This document shows, piece after piece, positions 23,514-35,675 of a stretch of DNA of 64,000 bases. Origin of the DNA: Theobroma cacao (Eukaryota; Streptophyta; Magnoliopsida; Malvales; Malvaceae). The DNA lies in NCBI RefSeq assembly GCF_000208745.1, contig NC_030856.1, positions 6,572,239 to 6,636,238 of the forward strand. Reading direction: 5' to 3'. Position 1 is the first letter of the stretch, and each line of letters opens with the position of its first letter. The notes under the pieces are model-generated. The model ran no database searches and was not told where the DNA came from. It worked only from the letters and a program-made list of their open reading frames with translations. The translations under genes and the position numbers were made by a program.

Positions 23514-26500
23514 TTATCTTTTTTTTCTTTTCAAAAACCAAATGTTCCATTATTGTGGTGAATTACTTGGAAAAAATGCTGCCATAGCACTAAATCAAGG
23601 ATCAAAGCAATGGTACGAAAGGACCAAGAAATAAGACTTTGAGGGTGCCAATTTGATGCTTTTAATCTTCCAGCATCAAAATTACTGCATAAATTTTCAT
23701 TTTCCCTCACATATGCTGCTCCATTGTTAGGCAGAACTTGAACAAATCAACCTCTATGGTTTCTTTCTCATTAAACACTATAAGCCTGTAACTAAGAGAG
23801 CAGTGCAGTCAACTTCTTTCAATTAGTTCATACTTTTTGTTGAATATTGGTGATTCTTAAGGAGTTCATTCGATTCCCAATCAATTTCCTTATCTCAACT
23901 TTCTCTTATTGTTTGTATCTTTCTTGTATGCATCCTGTCATTCGCATGTTGCTTAAACTTGTAGCATTTTAGCTTGCAAGCAATGACAGTATGTGTAGAT
24001 AGAGTCATAGGCTGATGGGAAGTGGTAATCATATCCTTTCTAACTGTAGCCTATAGGAGAAAGAGGAAATCATCTTAGCAGTGTTTGTACAAATCATTAG
24101 GGTAGTTTTGATATGCATACAGCTATATCTGTGAACATTAAACAGGTTAATTATCTGCTGGGAAGCAAGAAAATATGCGTAGATAGACAAGTAGGATTAC
24201 CATAATTCTTGCCTAATAAACTTCTTCAAATACTCTTAAAATTTTCAGAGATACTTATTTTCTTAAGATTTTAGTACGACAAAGTATGTGACTAGATAAG
24301 AAATGAGAATCCTTGAATTTCGACTTAATTATAGCAATATCATTTATGAGGGGTCGGACCTGAAAATTTAAACTAAATAATAGTTCTTTCAAATTATTGT
24401 TATTAAAATATTTATATTATCTCTTTATTATTATCATTTTCAGATTCTCTGATCATGATAAAACAGAAAAGAAAGATATGACTTGATTGATAAGAAACGT
24501 TCTCATTTCTTTTTTATTTTAAAAAACTATATTTAAAATATCGTGTATTCATAGGATTCTCTTCAATAATATAATCATTAAAAGATTTATTAGAGATCTT
24601 GTCTGACCACTAAGAACCTTTTTAGCCTAAAGCGTGTTTTAATAGTAAACTTTCAATGCAAATCGCGTTCAAAATGACGTGTCTACAGAATATGTTTTTA
24701 GTATTGTCTAAAAATGAAAAGATACATTCCCACTTTTGTATTGTCTTCTTCCCCAAGAAAGCTAAAGACCCTAAAACCATTTCATACCAATGAAACATAA
24801 AACAAACACATAAAAGCAATTCAATCACTTCCCCTTTTTTCCCCCAACCCCACCTTTGTCCTAGTCTTATGGCAGGTTTTGTGAAGGGTTCTTCAAGCTG
24901 CAGGTTGTTCGAATCAGTTCAATCAGAGTTTCTGCAGTAAAGTAGAGGATAAAGGGTTTAAGAATAGATTGCCTCCTTGAAAAAAATGAGAGAATAATAT
25001 AGGCACTGAACTATGAGAGGAGCACAATGTTTGCTTTTATATTATAATTGTGAAATCTACTTTCTCAGTGTGACAAATCACCATCCATTAATTTACATGG
25101 ACTTCTCTTATACTAACACCTGTGTTTCTTTAGAAAAGTACTTTAACATTAATCCTGAATTAATGCAGATGAGGTGTGGGAAGGGAATAAACAATTTTTG
25201 GGGTAATTAAATGAACTAAAACACTTTCTTTTCTTGATTTGTAAGGGAGGAAATATATATGATAAAGTTGAAATAATGGATCAAAATGATCAATTAAATA
25301 CTGTTTTCTTGATCGGTTCCATTAATTCAATGGATCAAGGAAGCAAAACACATATTGAACAATTTAAATGGCATAAAGTCATCATACTCGTACCAAGCTA
25401 AATTGTTTGCCTTTTCTTTGCAATGAGAGTAGGTTTTTTATGAGCGGGGAAAAGAGATTCAAACCCGATTAAAAGATATATATATCTATTATTAAACTGA
25501 ATATTGTAAAGTATCATTCATATTCGTAATAAATGTGACTCATTTACATAAATTTACTCAAGAAGTGACATCTTTTCGAGATACAAAAAAATTATTCCAT
25601 TATTTACTTAAATTAGGCGGAACCAACAGTTTTCCTCGCTGATTAAAAGAAATGGCTCAAGAATTTAGATTTATCTCTATTACATATCAAAACATATATT
25701 GAGATTAGGGATATAGATCTCTACAAGCTCCAGTCTTAGTTGCATAACAGACAGAAAGAAAAAGTGAGAATGGCCTCTTCTGCTCCGGGGATGGGTTGCT
25801 GACATTAAAGGTTTGCCTATATTGGTTCAATAAAGCCAGGGTCATGTCAAAAGTGGAGATCATTTCAGGATTGCAAAGCCAGGATCGCTTTGGAAATATC
25901 AGTATGTCTTTTTGTTTCACGCCCATAATTATACTTTGCCAGCCAAAAGTCAGATGTTAGTGTTCAAGTTGAGCAATTATTATGTCGAAAGACATCAATC
26001 AATAAAAAGGAAAATGTAGAGAATCTGCTAACATTTTAAGGTTTTCGGAAACTTTAATTCCTGGGATATAGAAGTGAGGCTCCAGAGAAGTCTGAGAAAC
26101 TCGACTCTTGAATTACACACAATTGTATCACCATCAAAGCATGGAATTTTTTTTTCTTTCATTTCAGAACAATTAACATCCAGGCAGTTCTTGTGCCGGT
26201 TGAAGTATTCCTTGTTCCTATAACCTTCCAGGGCCCCCCATATCAATCTTACACATTCCTTTTATCACTGTATGGGAATTGTAGGGCATCTTGGCTTGTC
26301 ACTCTCATAACATCAGGAATAAATTGCCCCTTGTATTAAGGAATGGCAGTTCAGGTAGGGATTTGAAGGAATATATACTTGGTCAAGAAGCTTTTAATCT
26401 CATAACCTTGCTGTGACGAGTTGCTCACCTACTACTACTGTTATTGTCATATAAGTTAGTTGCAAATCCCACTGAATTCAAGGTTTTGGCTCCTATATTG

Positions 26501-27312
26501 CAAACAGAGCTTAGGATATGCACATAAGCCCATTCAATGTATGCAGAACCTCAGCAAGAAGCATCTACTAAGTTAACCGTGATAGTGTCACACATCCTGA
26601 TGCATGTAAGCGGTCCATCATCAATTCTCAACAGTTGGCAGGCTAGCAACTTCCCCACCTCTTAGTGCTGCATAAAGAAGATTCTCAAAGCTCAACCCTT
26701 GTTATACATAAAAGATCCTGCTCTTTCTCAAGCAATCGTGCTATAAACTCCATGCTGCAAATAATCATGGTAACTTTCCTTCTCTCTGATTCCACAGTTT
26801 GCAATGAATCAATCAAGCAAAAGGCAGTAAAACTTATCAAATTCTGAATGTCCTATACTTCAAGTTAACTTCATTGTTTCACACTGGTTGCTTATTAACA
26901 ACTTATGAACAAACCTGCAGAATGTGAGCATTCACACTCCTAAGCAGAAAATTCAAAGTAGAGAACACAAGCATTACTGCCTGCAGTCCTTCCCCTTTGC
27001 AGGAAGGGCCTCAGCTTCAAACATTCTCTGGGAGGTCTATCAACTTTGAAGCAAAATCAGCAGCAAAAAGTCACCTACTACAAGTAAATTGAAAATTTTC
27101 TCAGGATCTGCAGCCAGCTGCTAGTAAAATACTAGTCTGTTTATTTGAAGAGCAACGCAAATGACACCTACTTTACAGATACATTAATAATTTTAATGGT
27201 AATGCATTCTTGTGGGCAATTAGCATACAGAAGAAAGACACAGAAATATCAAATTAGAAAGCGAAGTGCATTTAGGTCTTTTCTTTTGTTGGATTTACTT
27301 ATTGGCATTGGA

Positions 27313-27354
27313 GGGTGGGAAGAGGGGGTTGGGGAAAGTAGGGGATGGGTAGGG
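27313..27354 (+). other. Second G-rich, G4-capable tract
   Basis: Seven runs of three or more G within 42 bases (GGGTGGG, GGGGG, GGGG, GGGG, GGG, GGG) with loops of 1-6 bases. It is about 1.2 kb beyond the UROD stop codon. Function unknown. Confidence 0.65.
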
Positions 27355-28524
27355 AAGGAATAATAGGGAACCACAGCCAATGGTCTCAAGGTTCATAAGA
27401 ATCAATAAACTTGTATACAGATTGGAGAACTTCACCTGGCTAGATTCGTCCTAGCTGCAAAATAAGGAGTTGATGATATGAAGGGAAGAGAAAAACTTAA
27501 AGCAAGACATAGCATCCTGCTGGCTCACGAATTGCTTCTCTCTTCATCATAAACAAAAGTCCCTCTGGAACAGTGCCTTGATTTTTACAACTTCTTGAAG
27601 AAGAAAAAGGGATAACTTGATGGTTTATTTACCAAAGTTCTACAAAATTGTTTGCTCCATTGTTATAATGCTGTCTCCTATTATGCAGTGCATGCATTAT
27701 GTCATGCAAACCTTTAAGGGGGCCAGACAAATCAATGTAGTTTAATAATTAACCAATAATCTCTAACAAAATCCAATATTCAGCAATCATTACATAAATA
27801 ATTCAAAGACAGCACATGCATATAAACATGGAATCTCAAAAATTAAAATAATATCCCTCAAGCATATATAGAAAGAGAGATTTCAGCAATAGGCCCATCA
27901 ACACATACACACATACACATATTCTCAGATTAAACAATAGAAAGCTAGCACAAGATTGTTAGACTGATCAAGCTGATTAAAGGCAGCCAACCATATTAGA
28001 GAAATCTTCTTTGTGACAGTTCGTCAAGTAGCACTTCTTTAGCTAATAAGAATAAGTCAATCTTTCAAACAGCTGGGGTCAAGTGGTAGTGATTATATTG
28101 ATAAGGTCAAAGAATAAATTCATTACGGATGTAAATATTTGGCTATAGTCCATACATCCTTTTGCACATGTTTTTACTAGTCACTTCAAAGCTCTTGAAT
28201 GTCTCTGCAGCTCATATCCTCTACCACCCAGGTAAAAGGGGAAAACAAAAAACTCGAACAAAAGCTTGAGTATGCATAGACTTCAAATATACAACAAAAA
28301 AGCAGGATACTGATTCATCCCCCAGCAATTACTAACTGGCACAATGAATATACCTAATTGGCTTATCCTCAAGCATGTACAAAAACCAAGCTCTAATCCA
28401 TCCCTTTAAAAATGCAAGTTGATTTGAGATCAATAGATCATGATGCACGGATAAGATGTGAATTTAACCATAAATGGCCAATTTATAGAAAAAAATTACG
28501 TGATTTTGCCTAACCCTAATGTTC

Positions 28525-31500
28525 TCAAACTACCAATTTAGATTCCTCCACGGCATGATTTTGAAATGAACTGTCATACTTCAAGCTTTTTGTGACTTCA
28601 AAAAAATGTGCAACAGCTTCTTCAGGTGTCCCGACTAAAATGCCATGACCCAAATTGAGAATGTGGCCACGTGGTCCTGCACACTTAACAACCCTGAAAA
28701 ATAGATTGTACTAGTTTAAACTACTGGATCAATCAGAAGCTTATTTTAAGTTATATTTAACTCAGAAACATAAAATCAAGATTCAAAAGCTTACACATCT
28801 GAATCTATGTGACTGATTTTCTTACACTGGCAATTCTAGTGCCTTTGAATATACCAACATACATATTGATAAATATTCCACAAGTCAATAGTTGTGGAAG
28901 TAAGGTCAGACACACAGGATAATACATTTAGTCCTTAAATTAGGTACATTACTTTTGCAAGAATAAAATCAATAAAATTTAAATTGAACAAGACATTCAT
29001 TATGAGTCACTTTCCCCTTCATTTATTGGTGGATGGTTGGGGCTACTGGGAAGACAATTTCAACTGCCACTACAAGACGTAAGGACCCCCTCCTTACACT
29101 TGCCATGACCATAGATCTACTGAACCGTCTTTCATTAATAAAGTGGATTTTGTGTGTGTGCCCATAAAATATTAGCAACAAAACAAGAATCAAGATTCAA
29201 ATATAGATACAAGCTGGCAAGATTCAAACGCAAAGTTCGATTGACATGACAAACCTTTGAATTTCCTCTGTCACTGCAGGAAGTGAAGAAAACAAATAAG
29301 CAGGGTCGACATTTCCCTGCACACTGATATCACTGCCCAAACGCTTCCTTCCATCAGCCATATCCACTGTCCAGTCAAGTCCAATCACATCAACCCCTGT
29401 TCCTTTCATGCGCTCAAGGAGGCCACCATTTCCATTAATGTAGAGAACAAGTGGTGTGTTAGGGCATTTACTCCGTACTAAACTCACAATCTGCAATTTC
29501 AGGAACCCAATAGATGACTACAAGGGTAAAATTAAAAGGTATAAAAACATGTTATCTGGGGCAAATTTTCTCAAACCACTGAACAAGATTTGGTTGCATG
29601 TAGTAACTAGTAATGGAAGAGAGTATTGTCTAATGTCTCTGTCTCCTCTTTATTTATATATTTATTAAAAAGTAGGGCTCTTCCCTTACAATAAATGAAT
29701 TTTCAAAACTCATGCTCCTATGCTCCAATCTGATTGTTACTTTTGCTAGGGAAAAAAGCGAAACATATTTCTAGGTTCAAAGCAAACAATCTTTTGAAAA
29801 ATTAAAGTTTAATTTTAACTTCATGGATGAAAAAAGTGCATGACTGCACTTTCATATCGAACAATTACTTGAATTGGTGTTACATTTTAATCATTCGCTC
29901 ATTTTTAAAGAAAAATGATTTTGTTATTACAATTTTCTATCACTTTATAGCACTTTTTAAGGAAGCAAAAAGTAAGAAGTAGAAACAGCAACCTAGCCTG
30001 AAGTATCATAAATTTTTGCATAGCCACTTAAGTGATATTAACAATAGAACTAATAGTCAAGGCAATATAAGAGAGAACTTTTCCACTCATTCCATGCATA
30101 TTTCATTACTTTTATGACAAAAATAATGAGCTATGAAATTTCTAAGCAATGAGGTGAGAATGATTTGGTAAGTCAACATAAAGATGCTTTATCCAAAATC
30201 AACTAAGCTCCAAATTACCTCTGTTATATAAGGCTTTGACCATTGCTCCCACATATCAGGTGGTAGTTGTCCACCCCATGAATCAAAAATTTGTATGCAA
30301 TGTGCTCCAGACTCCACTTGGTAAATAATGTATTCAGATATTGTCTTTGTTAAATGAGAAAGAAGAGTCCTCAATAAATTTGGAGCTGTGTGGCACATAC
30401 TCTTTATGGTTGTATAAGTGCGTGTTGTACCTCCCTCTACTATATATGTGGCTATTGTCCAAGGTGCTCCAACAAAACCCAGCACTGCAGCATGACCTCC
30501 AACCTACATAAAAAGAACTTATATTAAAACTAATGGAAATTTGGAAATTATAAAATTTGTAGAAAATTAGTAATCACAACCTTATCTTAATCATGCAATG
30601 AAAAAGGAGAATCACCTCCTGGCGCAGAATCTTAAGGGATTCCCCAACAAAATGTAGTTTCTCCAAGTCAATTGGATGCAATGACTTCAAGCCATCCTCA
30701 GAACGAATTGGTGACTGAATAACAGGACCCCTTACATCTTCAATGTCAAATGGGACACCAAATGCAGGTAGTGGAGTAAGTATATCAGAGAAAATTATCA
30801 CTCCATCAGGGCGGAAAGCTTCCCAAGGCTGCAAAGAGATTTCCACAATGAGGTCAGTTGTCTCCGACCTCCGTCTGAAGGATTGGTGTTTCTCTGCAAG
30901 CTTTCTGTAAACAGCCATATACCTTCCTGCCTGCCGCATCATCCATGCCGGAGGCCGACTTACAGGTTCTCCTCTCGCGGCCTTAACCAACAATGGATCT
31001 AAATAAAAGATGAACAGAGATAAAGAGCATAAGGAAGTTGAACGTAACTCTAAAGTCCAAACACAGAAATGTTCTTGCCATCACTGGCATACCAACATCA
31101 TTACAAAAATGCATATCACACTAGCAAGGTAAATAAAGGTCAAATTTGTACAGATTACACAAAAGAATCCCAAATTGACAAAATACCCATCTTGGTTCCA
31201 CAATGCCATGTAAGTTCACAGCTTTTACAATTAACACCATTCATCATATTATCATCTCTTCAAAACATCAAAAATTGTAAAACCTCATCATAATACAATT
31301 GGATATTAACATTCGAGGCAAACTTTACAGCCAAAACCAAATATAAAACAAAAAAAAAAATCAAAGAGATGAAGAAGTGAACTTTACCAGCAGTAGAAGA
31401 AGAGCAAGCTATAGAAAACTTCTTAATTTTTGTCTTTTTAGGAGATGAGAGAAAAGCTCCAGGGAAGCCATTATTTTCATTAGAGTGAAAACCCAACTGC

Positions 31501-31658
31501 ACTGTCAAGCTTGAGGATTTAACTCCCAAGGAACTGCAAGCACTACATTAAAAAAAAAAGAAGAAGATTAAAGAAAAACCCTTATACAAATCAAAGTCTA
31601 AACCTTTTTTTTCCTTACTGAAATGGGATTTCGACCTTGCTAGTGAAAAGAAGCTCAT
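28525..31658 (-). CDS. HEME1: Uroporphyrinogen III decarboxylase, plastid (six exons)
   Basis: Decarboxylates the four acetate side chains of uroporphyrinogen III to coproporphyrinogen III in the plastid, for heme and chlorophyll. Exons on the minus strand: 31658-31636, 31542-31388, 30998-30616, 30503-30219, 29490-29255, 28693-28525; together 416 residues. Visible: a Ser-rich transit peptide (about 1-58), [17 protein letters not shown], the signature RQAGR (81-85), the catalytic aspartate in FSDIL (Asp131), GFVGAPWT (196-203), [32 protein letters not shown] and [19 protein letters not shown]. It follows the Arabidopsis HEME1 type, not HEME2. Exons 2-6 join cleanly. Exon 1 rests on a weaker donor (gcaag|gtcgaa) that keeps the frame; the stronger-looking gtaagg downstream does not. 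The 20 or so residues past the usual C-terminus ([15 protein letters not shown]) are extra. Confidence 0.95.
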
Positions 31659-32010
31659 TTTTCCTTTTAGAGGAGAATCTGGGGAGAGAGTTTTGGAGTT
31701 TGGGCGGAAGTTCTCTGTTTTTTGGCTCTGTTTTCTTATCCTTGTAAAGAAGTCGATGGTTTGACTTGGCTATGGTAAGCTAAACAGATGGTTGTGATCT
31801 TGCCACGTTGGAAATTGGATAAAACGGGGCCCTACAATCTGTTGTCAAAGTAGACGCTGTTTATTTTTTTTATTTTGCTTTTTTTTTTAAGAAAGATTTT
31901 ATTAAACAAATCCCCTGCATCATTTGTCAATTAACTGGTGGATTATTATATACTGCAAAGTTTTTCTCAAGAAAAGTCCTCCTTAGCCATATGATTCTGT
32001 AAAAGGGGTT
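31659..32010 (-). promoter_or_regulatory. UROD 5' flank and promoter
   Basis: Upstream region of UROD running up to the assembly gap. Bases 31652-31856 recur, with modest divergence, at 42330-42536, which marks the segment as part of a larger duplication. No clear TATA box near the start, as is common for housekeeping plastid-enzyme genes. Confidence 0.6.
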
Positions 32011-32110
32011 NNNNNNNNNNNNNNNNNNNNNNNNNNNNNNNNNNNNNNNNNNNNNNNNNNNNNNNNNNNNNNNNNNNNNNNNNNNNNNNNNNNNNNNNNN
32101 NNNNNNNNNN
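32011..32110. other. Assembly gap (100 N)
   Basis: Exactly 100 unknown bases, the usual placeholder for a gap of unknown size. The left end of the adjacent LTR-element copy lies in or beyond it. Confidence 0.98.
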
Positions 32111-33565
32111 GATTTTATAATGGCCAAACATTGATGTGATGAATTATGTATTGTAAATTGTGGATATGTGGTGAGCAAATTACACTGATAAAAGTACAGA
32201 AATTGTGCTTGAAGACTGGGATTAGGAGTACATCGACTCCTAGAACTGTGAGTGGATAATTTATCGTCTTAAATATATAAAGTAATTATACGTGTTTGAT
32301 GTTTTTATTGAATGGTGAGTTTGAATTATAAAATATTATGTTCTTCAATTAAAATGTTTTTTAATAAAAATGAAATTTATACTGGTTTTAAAATCAAATA
32401 TTGTTTTGAAAAAATTGAGTATATAGAGACTGTGTTGAAATTTATGATTTTATATGTTATTGAAATTGTGGCTTATGACACTATGGTAGCATGATGGCTA
32501 AATATTTTAGGTTGGCATGAAATATATGAACAATTTTGGATTGGTCTCAGTAGACTGGATTACATTTTATTCACCATATTATGCTACTGGAATTTTTATG
32601 GGTCTGGTGGTATATTAAACGGTCACTGCAGTGGTGGGGGTTTCCGTGGACTGCCTATGAGAGGGGCACGGTAACTCAATTATATAACTACCTCCGAAGG
32701 GAGATGTTGGATGAAGTATCTTCTGAGGTATGATTTGAGTGCACCTCACGTTCGGGCCACCACGTGAGAGTGAGACTCAGCCAACGCCAAGGAACGGCTG
32801 TGTGTTAGATGTGAAAACATGTTTATGGGTATGGGTCATTGAACAACTTTGGCGGTCTCAGTGGAATACCTTGACGAAGGTACATACGAGAATGATTCTG
32901 GCAGGAGCCAAGTTTAAGAAATTCGTAAGCCGGGAAATTTTGATGAAAATAAATTGTTTGGTATAGATTGAAACGAAATTTGTGTTATGAACATTATTGA
33001 GATATAACGTTTTTATATTGTCTCTATCTACTCGGCTTTAAATGCTTTTGATGGTAATTGTTTACTCACTGGGATTATGTAATCATAATCTCACCCCTCT
33101 TTCTATCCATTTTTCAGGCTCAAGACAATTTGTTGATAGTTGATTAAGACGATAATTAATCTCGGAGTTGCATCCTAGAAAGTAAGGGTTCGTAGCCCTA
33201 CATCTTCTTAGTCAGTTGGGGGCCCACGTGTTACTGTAAAAGTAATTTTATTCTTCAGTTATTTTATTTAAAGTATGTATGAATATATTTAGCTTTTACA
33301 CCATGTTTTTGGTGAGTTTTGGTATTTTCAAAAAAAAAATGATGAAAATGCCCTTATGAGCCAGAAAGTAATATTTTATTGTTTTGATTTGAAAATGACT
33401 TATGATTTTTTTTTAAATATGAGATTTAATAACTGTCGCTCACTAGGGAGATGCAGAAGTTGATGCTAAGTCTTGCGGGGTTTCGATCGGCATTCGGGGT
33501 AATGAGTGCCTATCGAGACGTCGCGGCGGTTGTCAATGGCTAGATGAGAGTTTCGGGTCGTGACA
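32111..33565 (-). mobile_element. LTR sequence, TGTCACGACC family, copy A (left end in gap)
   Basis: Read on the minus strand it starts TGTCACGACCCG at 33565. It then gives the complements of the same blocks seen from 62169 rightwards on plus: the GCGACGT/GATAGGCACT/GCCGATCG block, the GTGAGTGACAGTTATTAAATCTC block, the CACGTG... GAGTCTCACTCTCACG block (32739-32790 here, 63080-63120 there), and the AAGACGATAA...ACTCACAG block (32230-32275 here, 63597-63620 there). No coding sequence is visible. TG start and length fit a plant Ty3-type LTR or a terminal part of a non-coding LTR element. Its far end is lost in the gap, so solo LTR versus truncated element cannot be decided. Confidence 0.75.
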
Positions 33566-34139
33566 ACGATTGATGTGACCAGATGGTTGGTGATAGGCGA
33601 TATTGAAATATTGATGAAAATTGACCCCTACACTTTTAATATCTAATTCCAAGTCATGGACATTGCCTCATTTTATAATTGCTTACTAAGGCATCCATGG
33701 ATTCACATGACAGGAGTTATACTATTTTCCTTGTATCATAAACTTAAATTCATAATTGAGAATTAATTAGTAAGCATTTTTGTAGAGAAAGACGTACTAG
33801 TCATTCAATCCTCATCTGCTCCCTATATAGAGGTAGTAGAAAAAGTCTTTGGATGCTTTTTAGGTCTTTTGAATTTGTTAATGCTATTTATGTGGAAGAG
33901 TAACAGTCATACCAACTATAAGTTTGTTAAAGGCAGCTAACATGGAAGTTGAGTGGGAAAACAGTGCCATGCTCTGTTTGGGTTAAGAAAGAATTTGCAA
34001 GGAATTAGAAAACTTTTAATTCTAATCAAGAATGAAGAAAAGTTTAGTTTGGGATATAAGTTTACTAAAGAAGAAAGAAGAAAAGTAAGAATCCAAAAGA
34101 AAATGAAAAGAATGACTCAATTCGAAAGAAAGTACTCAC

Positions 34140-34790
34140 AACACTCTTTATTTTTTTAAAAACATTTCAAATAACTCAAATATTATTTATTTAAGTATTG
34201 TTATACTTCTTATTACTTACTTCTGGTAATAGAACGTAAAGATAACACTTTTGACACTTATTTGAGAACGGTGGTACAAAAAAAAAATGGTGTCGCATGA
34301 GAAAACAAACTGGTGCAACACGAATATGAGTTAACTATTGCTGTGTGGAAGGAGCGATGGAAACGAAAAACAAGTCTACTGCGATGTTAAACACAATGAG
34401 TAAGATAGGTGTTATTTTTGGTTTCTTAGAGAGAAATGTTGTTTGCTGGCACAGTGGTGTCTTTGTTTCAAACACAGAGTAAAGGCCAACCTCACTAAGG
34501 TCGTCGGTAAATTATAGCAAGTTCCATCAACTCAGGAAAGGCTTCACAACATAGAGAAAAATTAGGAAATGGTATTTCCAAGCTTGACACGTTGATAGTG
34601 AAAGCCAGGTCGGCACTTGTTACGAAAGGTAGGATGGCATCTGTTGTGAAAGCGATTCTTGCATCTCCAGCAGCAACACGCAACGGTAGTAGTAACAAGA
34701 AGTAAAAGGGCCACAATGGCAGTAATGGTGGTGGGAATGGTGGTGGCTTTGGTGATGGTGGTATATGGACTTGTAGGTTTTTACACTGTT
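34140..34790 (+). pseudogene. Degenerate copy 1 of a small unknown gene with Gly-rich end
   Basis: From the ATG at about 34369 it reads METKNKSTAMLN, continues in other frames as FAGTV-like, then KARSALVTKGRMASVVKAILASP and a GGN repeat coding NGGGNGGGFGDGG before a stop. Several frameshifts and stops break it. It aligns base by base with copy 2 (same upstream words such as GACACTTATTTGAGAA and GTGGAAGGAG-GATGGAAACG). I do not recognise the family. The parent looks like a plant protein of about 120-130 residues with a glycine-rich tail. Confidence 0.5.
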
Positions 34791-35049
34791 TATAATAATT
34801 TAGGTTAACTAAAGTTGTGTGGGTTAATACTTATTGATGACAAAGTGATTACTGAAATCTTTCTGATGGACTAACTATTTTTTTTTTATTATTGAAATAT
34901 TTACGATGGATTAACTATTTTTGGACAAATGGATTTAGGAAGACAAGTACTTTATTTATGTTTGTGTATATTTTAGTTTATTATTAAAATTATTTATCTA
35001 TTCATTTGTTATTATTTTTGTAATAATAACAAGTACTCACAATGCTCCT

Positions 35050-35485
35050 CCATCCAATAGTATTTCAAATATATCAAATATTATTATTTAAGTATTGTAA
35101 TGTCTCTTCTTGTTACTTATGGTGTGTTATGAAACATAGAGATAATGCTTCTGACACTTATTTGAGAATGGTGGTGCACGAAAAAAAACTAATGCTTAAA
35201 AAAAAAAAACTGGTGCTGCACGAAATGTGAGTAAACTATTCCCGAGTGGAAGGAGTGATGGAAACGAAAAACAAGTTTGCTGCGATGTTAAACACCGTCG
35301 GTAAGATGGGTGTTATTTCTAGTTTCTTAGAGAGCACTGCTTTATTTGCTGGCACGGTCACGGTGGTGTCTTATTTCAAATATGGAGCAAAGACCACCTT
35401 CACCAGTATCGTCGGGAAAGTTAAGCAAGTTCCATCAACTTAGAAAAGGCTTCACGATATAGAGAAAAATTTGGAAATTATCCTT
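35050..35485 (+). pseudogene. Copy 2 of the same small unknown gene (65-codon frame left)
   Basis: An open frame at 35246-35443 starts MEGVMETKNKFAAMLNTVGK, followed by a hydrophobic stretch (ISSFLESTALFAGTVTVVSYF) and KVKQVPST, then a stop. The next codons still read KRLHDIEKNLEI, so the stop looks premature. It lacks the Gly-rich end found in copy 1. The copies lie about 880 bases apart in the same orientation. A functional 65-residue peptide with a membrane-like segment is possible but unlikely. Confidence 0.5.
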
Positions 35486-35675
35486 TTGATTCACGAAATT
35501 AAAAAAAAAAGAATTGAAATAATTGTTTTAGAAAAATAAAATATGAATAAAATAAAATAATTATTATATGTAATTTGATTAATGAAATGAAATAAAATAA
35601 GAATTACTCTCATAACTTATTTCGATGTTTAATTGATAAAAATATGAATTTTTTTAATTTTTAAAAATAAATATT

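Larger units (their letters stand above)
19081..28524. other. 9.4 kb with no recognised protein gene
   Basis: Between the LSH gene and the 3' end of UROD. I see no conserved protein, tRNA or LTR. Contents worth noting: two telo-box words (AAACCCTA near 19423 and 19447), a CT-rich tract (19560-19660), a 22-bp direct repeat (20919-20962) and G-rich tracts at 23490-23513 and 27313-27354. Open frames such as 20483-20815 and 19522-19776 follow homopolymers or microsatellites and have no recognisable domains. Long noncoding RNAs or distal LSH enhancers cannot be excluded. Confidence 0.5.
33566..35675. other. Intergenic with two decayed copies of one small unknown gene
   Basis: Holds the duplicated segments described separately (about 34140-34790 and 35050-35485). 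The rest is AT-rich with nothing recognised. Confidence 0.5.

Noticed and set aside
31260..31529. Independent gene starting inside UROD exon 2
   Set aside because: It starts with a non-ATG codon and is simply the transit-peptide exon read through its donor into the intron.
34495..34716. Minus-strand frame with a hydrophobic start
   Set aside because: Antisense of the decayed small-gene copy 1; the plus strand carries the coding signal.
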